Source of the DNA: Eleusine coracana subsp. coracana
Lineage: Eukaryota; Streptophyta; Magnoliopsida; Poales; Poaceae
Length of the DNA stretch: 64,000 bases
Direction: 5' to 3'
Assembly: GCA_032690845.1 (NCBI GenBank)
Contig: CM064423.1
Location: 30,092,044 to 30,156,043, forward strand
Position numbers and translations under genes: made by a program. Below are positions 44,097 through 55,294 of the stretch, piece by piece (the first letter of the stretch is position 1; the number at the start of each line of letters is the position of its first letter). The notes under the pieces were generated by a model. It was not told the DNA's origin. It ran no database searches and saw only the letters and a program-made list of their open reading frames with translations.

Positions 44097-46006
44097 TAAG
44101 AAACCATGTTGAGATGTGCCATGGTTTGCAATGTGTGATGAATAATTGACTTGAGTTGTTTTGGTGTTTGAGTTGAAATGTAGGGATTTGAGGATTGCAT
44201 GGGTTTGTGCATGATTATGCTTTGACTAACTAGAGTTGGTGAAGGTGTTGGAAAGTTGCAGGATTTGGAAAGTGTGTTTTCTTGTCTCATGATGTGTAGG
44301 TCACTGGAGTCGACTTAGCGGTCAACGGAGAGAGGATCGGGCACAAGTAGGAGACTTGGGGCCGGACGATCAGGAGGATCAGGCACAAGTAGGAGACTTG
44401 GGGCTAGACAATCAGAAGGCCGGGTGGAGTCAAGGGTGATCCATACCGTACACATGGAGCAGCAAGAAGCACAGACGGTTTCACGGTTGAGCCTCAAAAC
44501 CGTGGGTGATGATCAAGACGATGGGGTTGATCCAGTCAAAGGTGATCGGGTGTCGGTAGAAGTATAGGCTTCCAATGGTCTGGAGGCGGGAGAGACTTGC
44601 GGGCAAGGAGGATCACGGGACCACGTGACACGCGTCAAGATCGTGAAGTCTTGCTTCTGTGGAAGTGAGCATGAAGTCGTGCTTTGAGAAGCGTGCAAGG
44701 CGGTTTCCCAGTTTAGGCCTCAAAACTGGTGGCGGTGGTTGGTGGTGCACGTGTCACCATCACAGAGCTTGCTTCGAGGCAAAGAAAAGTCATGAAGGGT
44801 GCGAGGGCATTCAGGCGACAAGGAGAATGATGGACAAGTTTGCCCCTGGTGGTAGGTGGCAATGTTATGTAGGTCAAGGGTAGAGTGGTCATGTGGATAA
44901 CCCTTAGGCCTATATAAGGACAGGTAGGGCTGGTGGAAGAGATGGACTTTTTGGGTGTCTCTTGAGCCTCTTCCCATTAGCATTATTAGGACTTCATTCA
45001 AAGTGCTAGGAGAGGTATTCATGTAATAGAGGAGAGGAGAGGGTGTGTGAGAGACATCTCTTTCTTTTCCAAATAGTAGGAGGAAGAGGGTGGCTTCCTA
45101 GCCTTATATCCATGGATCTTGTAAGCATGTTTCTATGATATGAGAATTATTTTCGTGCTCAAGATCTTCCTCTCTCCCTTAATCCTAAGTTTCTCTTTTT
45201 CTATATTTCAAAGCTATTTTCATGGGAATTTTTTATCTCCTTTTTGGGCATGTTTCTCGGACGGATTTCATGGGAAACTTGGTGCTATGATGAGCTAGAA
45301 CAAATCCCCATAGGTCCTTGACTGAATCCATAGCTCTAGCATCTTTGATTTGAAGGATTTCTCAAGTTTTCCCTTTTTGATGTTCTTGGCACAAGATCTG
45401 AAATTCATGATGAACTCTTAAGCCAATTGAGTGGATCTTCTAGGATTAGGGTCATGATATGTTGAGGATTGGCTGGTCCAAAAATTGCATGTTTTGGAGA
45501 TCATTTGATTGAGTTTTGGAGAGATTTAGGAAAAAATCATGACAGTTTTCTGTTCTGTCGGGGGTCGATCGGTACTGCCGATCGCCTGGACCGGCACTGC
45601 CGGTGGATCATAACCCGGATCGGCACTACTGATGCCATGACCAGCATTGCTGGTGGCTTGGGTCTGAACCCCGCATCACCACTGCCGATGAACATGATCG
45701 GCACTGTCGATAGTACCAATCGGCACTGCCGATGCCAGTGATCAGCACTGCCGATGATCGTCCAGTAACTTGTTTTGAGTTTTTTCTTTGATCGTGTCAA
45801 GTCTTTGCTGCTCTCCTTTGTTTCCGCTGTGTTCCACTGCTGTTGTTGATCACTCCTAGGGTTGGCACATCACGAGTTGGTGTGTGTTGCCTTGGTGATC
45901 GGTTTAGAGGTTGGTTTGGGTTATAATTGGGATATAGGCCAAGTTATTGTAAAGAATTTTAATTGCCTCACATTCAACCCCCTCTGGTCGCATTCTCGGT
46001 CCTTCA
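44097..46006 (+). repeat. 5' LTR of Sirevirus-like element C
   Basis: It aligns end to end with the solo LTR 51904-53811, whose ends TGAGAAACC...GTCCTTCA are set by AGAGG duplications. TATATAAGG is at 44911-44919. A palindrome cluster lies at 45566-45760 near the end. Confidence 0.85.
45566..45760 (+). promoter_or_regulatory. Palindrome cluster in the C LTR
   Basis: At least seven CGGCACTGCCG-like inverted repeats, including CGATCGG-TACTG-CCGATCG (45566-45584) and ACCGGCA-C-TGCCGGT (45590-45604, perfect 7-bp arms), with spacing of about 20-35 bp. A matching cluster is at 53285-53560 in the solo LTR. Clusters of LTR palindromes have been reported for Sireviruses; that this is the same motif is from memory. 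Confidence 0.65.
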
Positions 46007-46008
46007 AT

Positions 46009-46020
46009 TGGTATCAGAGC
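46009..46020 (+). other. Met-type primer-binding site of element C
   Basis: TGGTATCAGAGC, two bases after the LTR, complementary to the initiator tRNA-Met 3' end; the standard copia primer site. Confidence 0.9.
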
Positions 46021-46071
46021 CGGTTTGATCACCAGTTGAGCTTAACCGGATTTGTGATCCGAAGGCGACAT

Positions 46072-48726
46072 GGAGAAGCGTGTGGTCAAGCTTTGAATGT
46101 TTGATGGAGAGGACTTTCCCTACTAGAAGTCACGGACCAATGCTTATCTCTTAAGCCAAGGGCGTGCAATTTGGAAGATCGTGGAGCAGGACTATGCCAT
46201 ACCAGTTGGCACTTCCCAAGTGCCCCTTTTATATGTGAATATTACCCCAATTAGAGCATAATTGATACTAGTTTAGGCCATTTACCTGTTATGTTGTCTA
46301 TATATTTGTATATGCGTTGTTTTGGAGCTTTATTGCAGAAACAGGTAAAATTGGTGATTAATGCGATGATGGAGAGGACAGGAGTCCAGAACCGACGAAA
46401 AGCACTGAAGAAGCCTAGTGCGCCGATCGGCGCAGGGGTGTTTTAGCCCACAGAAGGGACCGAGGCCCATTCCACATGTTTATGGAAGTTTATCTGCACA
46501 AGGCACTTGAAGATATTTGTCTAGAAGATTTATGGAACTTCAAGAAGATTTATGGAACTTCAAGATCTCAACGTGTAGTACAAGACTTTATCTCGAAGGA
46601 AAAGGCCCACATGGCAGCTGTGGAAGACAGAGGAACCGACTCGGGGAAGAAATCAAAGAAGACACGGCTTGCGCCGATCGGCGCAATCCTGCGTCGATTG
46701 GCGCTGCGCCGATCGGCGCAACCGCCTTATTTGCTAGAAATCGATACCTTTATGAGTAGAACCCCTATAAATACTTGTAAACCCTCGCCGCAGAGAGAGG
46801 AGGCGACAGAGGGACACCAGATCCATGAGTTAGAGCCACCGGGGCTTGCCCCGTAGAATAGAGCTCTAGTTGAGTTTCAAGAACCATTGGAGTTAAGAAT
46901 TGAACCGTCAAGGTAGGCCATCTCGACGGGGATGAATCTTACTCTATGTATCTCAAGGATGATTGAATATGTTGATGATGGTTTTGGTGATTTGTCTATC
47001 TTGATTCTATAATCATGCATGTGCTTATTCCAATTGCTTAGTTTTAGGCCAAGTAAGTAGATATTATCTTAATGGTAGTGATTAGGATAGTATTCGGACA
47101 TTGTATTGATTATGGTTGCTTGATGATGCTAGTAGTGTGATTTAGCGGTGACAGCACTAAGCCTGCGCAGCACTATTGGATAGTTGAGTAGGGTAAGATA
47201 CTCGCGCGATCAAGGGTTTCCTCTCGGCAGCGATAAATCGGAAGCCGCTAGGAAAGCAGGGTGGTCTTACTCGTTATAGGTTTTCATTGATCTATGTAAT
47301 TACCCATTATGATGCTATTTAAGTAGACATTTTGGTTACGATCTCACTAGTAGATATCTGGTTACTCACTTAACAGCATAGGTTTACTAGATCTGGCGCA
47401 CTTTGGCTTAGATTCACCAGTGTGCCGATCGGCGCAACAACAGATTTACGGTCTGGTGCACCTTGACTTAGTTTCACCAGTGTGCCGATCGGCTCGACTC
47501 CTGCGCTGATTGGCGCAACGACAGATTTACTGTCTGGCGCACCTTTGCGCTGGCCAGTCTCCCCCCTCATGCAACCTGACTTTGACAGTAACCTTGACTA
47601 GATTTTTTTACTGTTAACTTTGTTTAATAAATCCCTAAGGTCCTAGTGGATTCGATAAACCTTGGAATACTCAATTCAAGGGAAAAAGTGCTACAATCAT
47701 ACACCATCCTCTTGCGGTATATAAGTGGGTGCGTAGATACGACCAACACCGGACGACCTCAATACCACGCCAGTAGGTGAGTTAACCAGGTATGAAAACA
47801 ACTCCAAAGCTATCAATATCCTACTGTCTGCTCTAGGTAGGAATGAACATGACCATGTTGCTCATCTTGATACTGCACATGCCATTTGGGCAAAGCTTTG
47901 CACGTACCATGAGGGTACCAATGAAGTCGAGTCTATGCGTAAGGATTCTTATAATAGATAGTACCAAATCTTTGCAAAAAAAACCTGGCGAGTCACTAGA
48001 TGACACTTTTCGTAGGTTTGAGGCCATTGTGTGCAACTTGCGGGCTTGTGGGTACCTTGTGTATGGTGATAATGATATAGCTAAGCAATTGCTGTATTCA
48101 CTTGATGAAAATGCTTGGGAGTTAAGATTGCTACACTAGAAGAAACCGTTGATTTCAATACCCTGGATTATGAGCAGCTATATAGCAAGCTAAAATCTTA
48201 TGAACTATCTAGAAAGTCTCGTCCTAATCTTGCTAATCATGCTTCTAGCATGGCTTTGCTTTCTAGCTCTCAAAAGGGTAGTCACAGTGGTGCTTCTTAT
48301 GGAACTAACCCCTCACTTGACAAGTCTTTTTTGGAGTTTGCTCTTTCTTCTCTTGTTGCAGCTTCCGATAAACAGATGGAGCGCATTCCTGATGAGGAGC
48401 TGTCCTTGCTCACAAGGAAGTTCAGGAAGTTCTACAACAACCAGAAGGAGAGAAGTGGAGGTGGTTCAAGAACCTGTTTCGAATGTGGTGACCCTGGACA
48501 CTTCATCGCTGACTGCCCCAAGAAGAAGAAGAAGGCTGGGTACCACGATAACAATATTGAAGATTTCAAGCAGAAGAAGAACCGCTTCTACAAGAAAGGC
48601 AAGAACTCCAAGAAGTTCACCAAGGCCATTGTACGCACCTGCGTTGCCGCCTTGAGCAACGTCGACCTCACATCCAGCAAAGGCCTTACAAGCTCGGAGG
48701 AGGAGATTGAGAAGCCACGAGTCTAG
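46072..48726 (+). pseudogene. Gag of element C with zinc knuckle (split by a solo LTR)
   Basis: M-F-D-G-E-D-F-P-Y and L-S-Q-G-R-A-I-W start the Gag (46098-46203). After the inserted LTR it continues from 47749 with L-C-T-Y-H-E-G-T-N-E-V and D-T-F-R-R-F-E-A-I-V, then an open stretch 48115-48726 with L-Y-S-K-L-K-S-Y-E-L and a CCHC knuckle C-F-E-C-G-D-P-G-H-F-I-A-D-C (48478-48519) followed by a Lys-rich tail. Stops (TGA at about 46095, TAG at about 46123) and frameshifts near 47960 and 48115 break it. The knuckle-plus-Lys tail is typical of Sirevirus Gag. Confidence 0.8.
46204..47748 (+). mobile_element. Solo LTR of the A family inside element C gag
   Basis: It aligns along its length with the A LTRs, from AGTTGGCAC (first base changed from TG to AG) to GACCAACA. 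Palindromes are at 46418-46436 and about 46671-46722, TATAAATA at 46766-46773, and a downstream cluster at 47415-47520. The bases on each side (ATACC and CCGGA) do not match, so the target duplication is lost or the copy was rearranged. Confidence 0.85.
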
Positions 48727-48779
48727 AGATAGTACGACTTCACCGGGCTTTGCTTTATGGCAAAGAACGATCACGACAC

Positions 48780-49301
48780 CGACTCTGGCTCCGACTATGA
48801 TAAAGCGAGGTACCTTCCACTCTTGATGAGCTCTCTTCTGAACTTGATCATTTACGTGATGCTTTGCTCATGCAAGATGATAAATTTTGTAGCGCTGTTC
48901 GTGAGAATAGAGAGTTTAAGTCTAAGTTAGAGTGTGCTGAGTATGAGATCACTTCGCTTAGGTCCAAGCTTGCTAAAAATGCTGATGTTGATTGTGAATC
49001 TTGTCAAGTTGTGATGAGTGATCTCAGTCAGAGAGAAAGTGTGCATGCTCAAGTTGCCAGTCAGCTTGAGAGTGCCCTTAAAGAGCTTGATGAATTCAAA
49101 GCTAGACCAACTACTTTGGGTGCTTGTCAGAAGTGCCCCAAGCTCACTAATGAGTTGGAAGCTCAAACCCTCAAAGTCAAAGAGCTATTCATTACACATC
49201 CACCATTACTTGCTAATACTCCTACACTAGGATATAACAATTCCATTCCATTATATGCACCACCGAATGCTCGACTTCTACACCAGAAGTTAGCAAAATA
49301 A
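48780..49301 (+). pseudogene. Coiled-coil-like ORF of element C fused to E2 sequence
   Basis: From 48864 the frame is open and Leu/Glu/Lys/Ser-rich with heptad-like spacing (for example F-K-S-K-L-E-C-A-E-Y-E-I-T-S-L-R-S-K-L), then a C-x-K-C-P-K-L segment. Sireviruses often have such a helical Gag extension. At about 49185 the sequence passes into E2 3' untranslated DNA (T-H-P-P-L-L-A-N-T), so the last roughly 35 codons are chimeric. No protease or later domains follow. Confidence 0.6.
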
Positions 49302-50038
49302 GTACTCCATGAATACGATGTCGTGACTCTCTCTCAATTGGTTGCATGGAAGACATGGCTATCAAAAAATAGAATAAATACTTGCTCCCAATCATGAGCA
49401 TGATAAAAAAAAGAGAGAGAGAAAAAAAAAAGAAATAGCCATCCCCAATTGCTTATTCAAAGAAAGAGAGAGTCTACATAAAAAGGAGTATCCACCATTT
49501 CACCATCATTCCCCCAAAGTCCACAAAAATGCACATCTTGATCAGATTGTATGACCTGTTTCTCAATGGGTTCAGTCTTTTGGTTTAGCAATATATGTGT
49601 TGCAAGTATGTCTCAATTTTTCCTACCCAGAGCTCCACATAAGCCTTATTTAGAGGTAGGAACAAAAGACGCAATTTCAAATGCTTTGGTGAGGAATTAT
49701 ACACATTGAGCAATCAAGAGAGTCATTGGAGGAGTTTTATTTGTAAAAATCTTTTGAAAACGTCCAGATGGAAAGTGGAACACAGGGATGAGAGAATAGT
49801 GTCCTACAAAGACCGTTCTATCTTTCAACCACCCAAGATGAAGGAAAGCCAAAAGCTCCATAGCGACTAAGGTAAAAGGGTGAGTTACCAAATCCTAACT
49901 TATTCAATTAAAGGTAGAGCATTTTTTTTGTGCAGTTGGTACTATGGAAGGAATATAAAACATAGTTGCAACTCCTGATCGACAACCTAAAGTTTTATCT
50001 TTGCCTTGGGACGATCAAAGATTCAACTAGGGGGAGTT
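49193..50038 (+). other. 3' untranslated end of E2 with polypurine tract
   Basis: Aligns with 3432-4280 in E1, with the same A-rich and GA-rich stretches (49405-49432). It ends in CTAGGGGGAGTT (50027-50038) next to the 3' LTR. No gene is seen. Confidence 0.75.
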
Positions 50039-51772
50039 TGTTTACGGTCGTTAAATACCATTTTCGACCATCAATACTACTCAAAATGAAGGAGGATTCA
50101 ACATTCCCACCATGCATGTTAGCTAGGAATAATGAAATTCCACTTGTCCATAGATATTTATGTGCATGCAGGGATTATATATAAAAGGAGTGGAGAAATG
50201 CCCCATGATTCGTGATAATACCATTCTAGCCAATGGGAGAGCGACAACTGGACATCACACGGATCCATCAAGGGAGAAAGCATACCTTCGGCCAACATTA
50301 GAGCCCACCAACAGGGATTCCCACGGATCAAATGGCCCACCTACAGAACCAAAGCGACATACAGAAGGCCTAAGCCGTGGAGGAGCAAGGGGGGCCTCCC
50401 ACCAGTGTGCCGGAATAGCCAGGGGGCCACTAGGCCCAACCCCTGTTCGGCCAAATAGGGAGAAGGCCCAGTAGGGCCCAACTTCCTTAGTCGGTCAACC
50501 ACCGACTCCCTAAAGGCGGTTGTCCTCTTTAGGGCAGGAGTTACCGACCTTAGAACCGCCTTTGAACCCCTGTGTAAGCAGGGGAGTGCCTCCACTCTCA
50601 ACACACACCAAGAAGAATCCATTCTCTAGCATTACACTTAGTCTCTAGCTCCTAGTGGAGTTTAGGAGAGAGGAGAGCTGTCTTGAGGTCCTCGACCTAG
50701 TCTTGGAGAGCCATCGGGTTAGTTCTACTCTAGTCCTCTCTTGTAAGACTTATTCCTTTATTAATATTATTATCTTTTTTATTCCTTATGCCTTATCCTT
50801 ATACTAGTGTGATAGTCATGTGCTTTGTATATGGTTATTGCCTAGTCATGTTAGGTTATTGTACGCTTCACATACCTATGCTAGTCAACTTATGTGGTTA
50901 TACTCCTGCAATGCATATTGTGGATAGACATACTTTAGCCCATGACTTGTTAATTCGTAGGGTTAGAGTTATGTGTGCTATAGTATGTAGCTTGTTGATT
51001 CGTAGGGTTAAAGTTATGCATGTCCTAGCCCTTTACTTGTTGATCCGTAGGGTCAAAGTTACGCATGTTATAGTACTTGATTTGTTGATCCGTCAGGTCA
51101 AGGTTAGGTGTACACTTATTCTAGACTTGGTAATCCAAAGGGTCAAAGTCTCATGGGGATTGAGAGTATTGTTTAGCAATGTAACTGTGGTGCTTAGATT
51201 GGTAAATAGCTATGAGTATTTGTTTGCCCCTATGAACAGGATTGACTTTAGGACTGGCATAGGGACTTGATAGCCCTAGTGTCACGTGTCCTAGTATAGG
51301 ATTAACCTGTAGGTGGTGACAGCCCTACTATGCTTAATCCTCCCTGTCTAGCTCAACATAAGACGTAGGCTTGTATGTGTTGCATGTATTTAACCTGTAG
51401 ATAGGAATATAGAAGTACATAAGGATCTAGCTTGACACCTATTAACCTACTTAACCTAGGCTTTGTGTTAGTGTTATGTTGGATTGTTCTGTGTCACCTA
51501 CCCATATCTTTATTATCCTTACCCCTGTTTAGACTTTGGTATATTATTAGCTATATGGTTATGAACATACTATATCTTAACCGCTGTGTTCCCTTGGGAG
51601 AACTATAAATGATAGCCATTGGAGTAATCCATTGGTGAAATGCTACAACGGGATGTCTGTGCGCTTGTGGATTTAACTTGCCTACACTAACAATCTGTTG
51701 AGTACTACCAACAAGTAAATCTGGCGCCTTGCCCAGGTCTATTTATTTGGTGTGACTTAGCAGATATCAACA
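50039..51772 (+). repeat. 3' LTR of E2
   Basis: TGTTTACGGTCG to ATATCAACA, 1,734 bp. The palindrome CCTGTTCGGCCAAATAGG (50442-50459) has an eroded right arm and the TATA is lost (CTGTGTAAG at about 50570). It is longer than the 5' LTR mainly through the tandem array at 50944-51150. Confidence 0.85.
50944..51150 (+). repeat. 45-bp tandem repeat in the E2 3' LTR
   Basis: Unit starts ACTTGTTAATTCGTAGGGT (50944), GCTTGTTGATTCG (50990), ACTTGTTGATCCG (51035), ATTTGTTGATCCG (51080) and the weaker ACTTGGTAATCC (51124) give periods of 46, 45, 45 and 44 bp. The 5' LTR of the same element keeps only the last part, so repeats were lost there or expanded here after insertion. Confidence 0.75.
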
Positions 51773-51777
51773 ACCAT

Positions 51778-54700
51778 CTGAAGAAGATGACAATGTCATC
51801 AGTAAAGCTCCATGTAGGAGTAAGAGACAAAAGATTGCGAAATCTTTTGGTGATGACTTTATTGTTTGTCTTGTGGATGATGTGCCAAGAACTCTTTCAG
51901 AGGTGAGAAACCATGTTGATATGTGCCATGATTTGCAATATGTGATGAGTAATTGACTTGGGATGATTTGGTGTTTGAGTTGAAATGCGGGAATTTGGGG
52001 TTTGCATGAGTGTGTGCATGGTTATGGTTATGACTAACCGTTGTTGGTGATTGAGTTGGAGAAGTTGCAGAAGATGGGAAATGCGTTTTCTTGTCTCATA
52101 ATGTGTAGGTCAATGGAGTCAACTTGGCGGTCAATGACGAGAGGATCCAACACAAGTAGGAGACTTGGGGTCGGATGATCGGGAGGCCAGGTGAAGTCAA
52201 GGGTGATCCACACCGTACAAGTGGAGAGGCAAGAAGCATGGATGGTTTCACGGTTGAGTCCCCAAACCGTGGAGGTGATGAAGATGGCGTGTTGACCAAG
52301 TCAAGGAGAACAGGATGCCGGTACAAGTGACAAGGGGGCCCAATGGAGAGGGACCGGGAGAGACTTGCCGATGGTCAGGATCGCGGGACAAGGTGACACA
52401 TGTCGACATCGAGAAGTCACGATTTGAGAAGCGTGCAAGGCGGTTTCCTTGTTTAGGCCTCAAAACCGGTGGCAGTGGGTGGTTGTGCACGTGGCACCAT
52501 CATGGAGCTTGCGTCGAGGCGTAGCAAAGTCATGAAGGGCCTGGGAGCGTTCGGGCGACAAGGAAAAAGATGGACAGTTGTGCCCCTGGTGGTAGGTGGT
52601 AGTGTATTGTAGGTGAGGGTAGGATGGTCTTTAGGACAACCCCTAGGCCTATCTAAAGGTAGGTAGGGCTGGTGGAAGTGGTGCCTCTCTTTCCCTTAGC
52701 CTTGCCTTAGGTCTTCATTCAAAGTGCTAGGAGAGGTCTTCATGTATTAGTGGAGAGTAGTGGGTGTGTGAGAGACATCTCTTGCTCTTCCAAATAGTGG
52801 GAGAAAGAGGGTGGCTTCCTAGCCTTGTATCCCTAAATCTTGTATGCATGGATCAATGATATAAGATTCAATTTCATGCTCAAGATCTTTCTTTCTCCCT
52901 AAATCTCGAATTTCTCATTTTCTGTGTTTTCAGAGCTATTTTTGTGGGTATTTTGGATCTCATTTTTGGATGAGTTTTTGGGGCGGATTTCTTAGGGTTC
53001 TTGGTGCTATAATGAGCTAGAACAATCCTATATGAGTCCTTGACCAAATCAAGAGCTCTAGCACCTTTGATTTGAAAGATTTCTGAAGTGTCCCTTTTTG
53101 GTGATCTTGGAACAAGTTCTAAAATTTGTGATGATTCCTTGAGCCAATTGAGTGGATCTTGTTGGAGGAAGGTCACAAAGACCTGAGGATTCCCTGGTCC
53201 AAAAATCGCACAATTTGGAGATCATTTGGATAGGTTTTGGGTGAGATTTGTGCAAAATCGTGATAGTTTTTCTGTTCTATAGAGGGTCGATCGGCACTAC
53301 CGATGACCAAGACCGGTACTGCATGTGGGTCTAAACTCGGATCGGCACTACCAATGCCACGACCAGCACTGCCGGTGGCTTGAGTCTGAACCCCGCATCA
53401 GCACTATTGATAGCCCCAACTGGCACTGCCGATACGCATTGTCCTCTGCTTCCCGAAGTTTTGAGAACCCACATTGGCACTACCGATGGGTGTGACCGGC
53501 ACTGGCTATGGTGCCAACCGACACTGTCGATGGCTGTGATCGGCACTGCCGATGGTAGTCCAGAGAGCCTATTTTGTGTGCATTTCTTCATGAGTCTTTT
53601 GTCATAGTTTCTTTCTCATGCTTCTCCTATTGTCTTCTGCTGCTACTAGTCATTCCTAGGGTTAGCACATCAAAAGTTGGTGTGTGTGACCTTGGTGACT
53701 TGCTTTAGGGTTGGGTTCAGTTGAAATTGGGACATAGGCCAAGTTCTGGAGAAGAATTTTAATTGGCTCCCATTCACCCCCCCCCCCTCTGGTCGCCTTC
53801 TCGGTCCTTCAAGAGGCGTATGCATCTCTAGATGCAGAGTATTGGAAAGAGGTGGTTCGTAATGAGATGGAATCTATAATATCAAATGGGATTTGGGAGA
53901 TCACTGAGTGTCCAAGTGTGTGCAAACCAATTTGACGTATGTGGATCTTTATCAAGAAAATGAGGCCTGATGGTACGATTGAAAAGTACAAGGCTAGGCT
54001 TGTGGCAAGGGGATACACATAAAGAGAAGGAGAGGATTTCTTTGATACATACTCTCCTGTTGCCTGAATTTCCACCATTAGAGTGCTCCTTGTGCTTGCA
54101 GGCTCCTATGGTCTGCATAATCATCAAATGGATGTAAAGACTGCTTTCCTTTATGGAGAGTTAGAGTAAGAGATATATATGGAGTAGCCGGATGGTAATA
54201 AAATTCCTGGGCAAGAGAACAAAGTGTGCAAATTGATAAAATCCCTGTATGGGCTTACACAAGCACCCAAACAATGGCATGAAAAATTTGACATCACTTT
54301 GTCATCTGCTGGATTTAACATAAACAAGGCAGACAAATGTGTGTATCATCATTATGGTAGGGGTGAAGGAGTAATATTGTTCTTATATGTCGATGACATA
54401 TTAATTTTTGGAACAAGCACAAGAGTAATTGATGAGATCAAAACTTTCTTATCAAGGTGTTTTGACATGAAAGACTTGGGCCAGCGGATGTGATCTTGAA
54501 TGTGAAGTTGATCAAAAGTGAAGATGAGATTACCATGAGTCAATCCCACTATGCAGAGAAGATACTTAGCCATTTTGGCTTTAAGGATTGTAAAATCTCT
54601 CCAATTCCCTATGATGCGAGAATCAAGTTTCAACTGAGATATTCACAAATATTGGGTCCCTCATCTATCTAGCATGTGCCACAAGACTTGACATCTCCTA

Positions 54701-55294
54701 TGCTGTGAGCAAACTGAGTCGGTTTACAACAAAGCCAGGAGATGATCATTGGAAGGCACTTGAGCGAGTGTTGCACTATTTAAGAGGCACAACATCACTC
54801 GGAAATCATTATTTGGGATATCTACCAGCGTTGGAAGGATATAGTGATTCCAATTGGATCTCAGATGTGGATGGAACCAAAGTCATGAGTGGCTATGTGT
54901 TTACGCTTGCTGGTGCTGCAGTTTCATGGAGGTCTTGTAAACAGACAGTGTTATCAAAATTCATGTGTGATGCAAAACTTGTAGCACTAGAAACATCTAC
55001 TAATGAGGCTGAATGGCTAAGAGAGCTATTGATGGACTTGCCTTTCGTGGAAAGGCCGATACCGCCTATCCTAATGTATTGCGATAACCAATAAATGCTA
55101 GCTCAGGTTATGAATACAAAGAATAACTCAAAGTCCAATAAACATATCAAGCATAGACTAAAATCTATCAGAAAAATGAGCTACTCCGGAGTTTTAGTGA
55201 AAAGCAAAAATAATCTAGCAGACCCTTTTACAAAGGGATTATTACTGAATGTGATTACCATGATGTCTAAGAACATGGGTATGAGGCCTATCTA
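51778..55294 (+). pseudogene. Copia D reverse transcriptase and RNase H
   Basis: The coding region resumes after E2 (R-S-K-R-Q-K-I-A-K-S-F-G-D-D-F-I), is cut again by a solo LTR (51904-53811) and continues. RT shows A-R-L-V-A-R-G, then M-D-V-K-T-A-F-L and L-Y-V-D-D-I-L with the Y-V-D-D box at 54386-54397. After a frameshift near 54490, another near 54670 leads to RNase H (G-Y-S-D-S-N-W, L-V-A-L-E-T-S, Y-C-D-N-Q) ending at TAA 55092-55094, with a tail (K-H-I-K-H-R and D-P-F-T-K-G-L) to 55294. Several in-frame stops between 53930 and 54190 make it inactive. Confidence 0.85.
51904..53811 (+). mobile_element. Solo Sirevirus-like LTR in copia D
   Basis: TGAGAAACC to GTCCTTCA, 1,908 bp, flanked by exact AGAGG (51899-51903 and 53812-53816). 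It is the same family as 44097-46006. A palindrome cluster is at 53285-53560, and a C run at 53776-53787 precedes the end. Confidence 0.9.

Larger units (their letters stand above)
44097..49192 (+). mobile_element. Sirevirus-like copia element C, truncated after gag
   Basis: 5' LTR 44097-46006, Met-type primer site, gag with zinc knuckle and a coiled-coil-like ORF; then the sequence joins E2 internal DNA at about 49185-49197. Pol and the 3' LTR are missing, so a deletion removed them together with part of E2. A solo LTR of the same family at 51904-53811 fixes the LTR ends. The first base pair reads TA instead of TG. Confidence 0.8.
29688..51772 (+). mobile_element. Athila-like element E2, split by elements A and C
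   Basis: LTRs at 29688-31090 and 50039-51772, flanked by exact ACCAT duplications (29683-29687 and 51773-51777). Between them lie a degenerate tRNA-Asp-type primer site, gag, the spacer before ORF2, broken ORF2, a 3' untranslated part and a purine tract. Element A (TSD TAGCT) and truncated element C sit inside. Compared with E1, the part corresponding to gag-end and protease (before about 32350) and E1 bases about 2690-3420 are missing. Confidence 0.85.
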
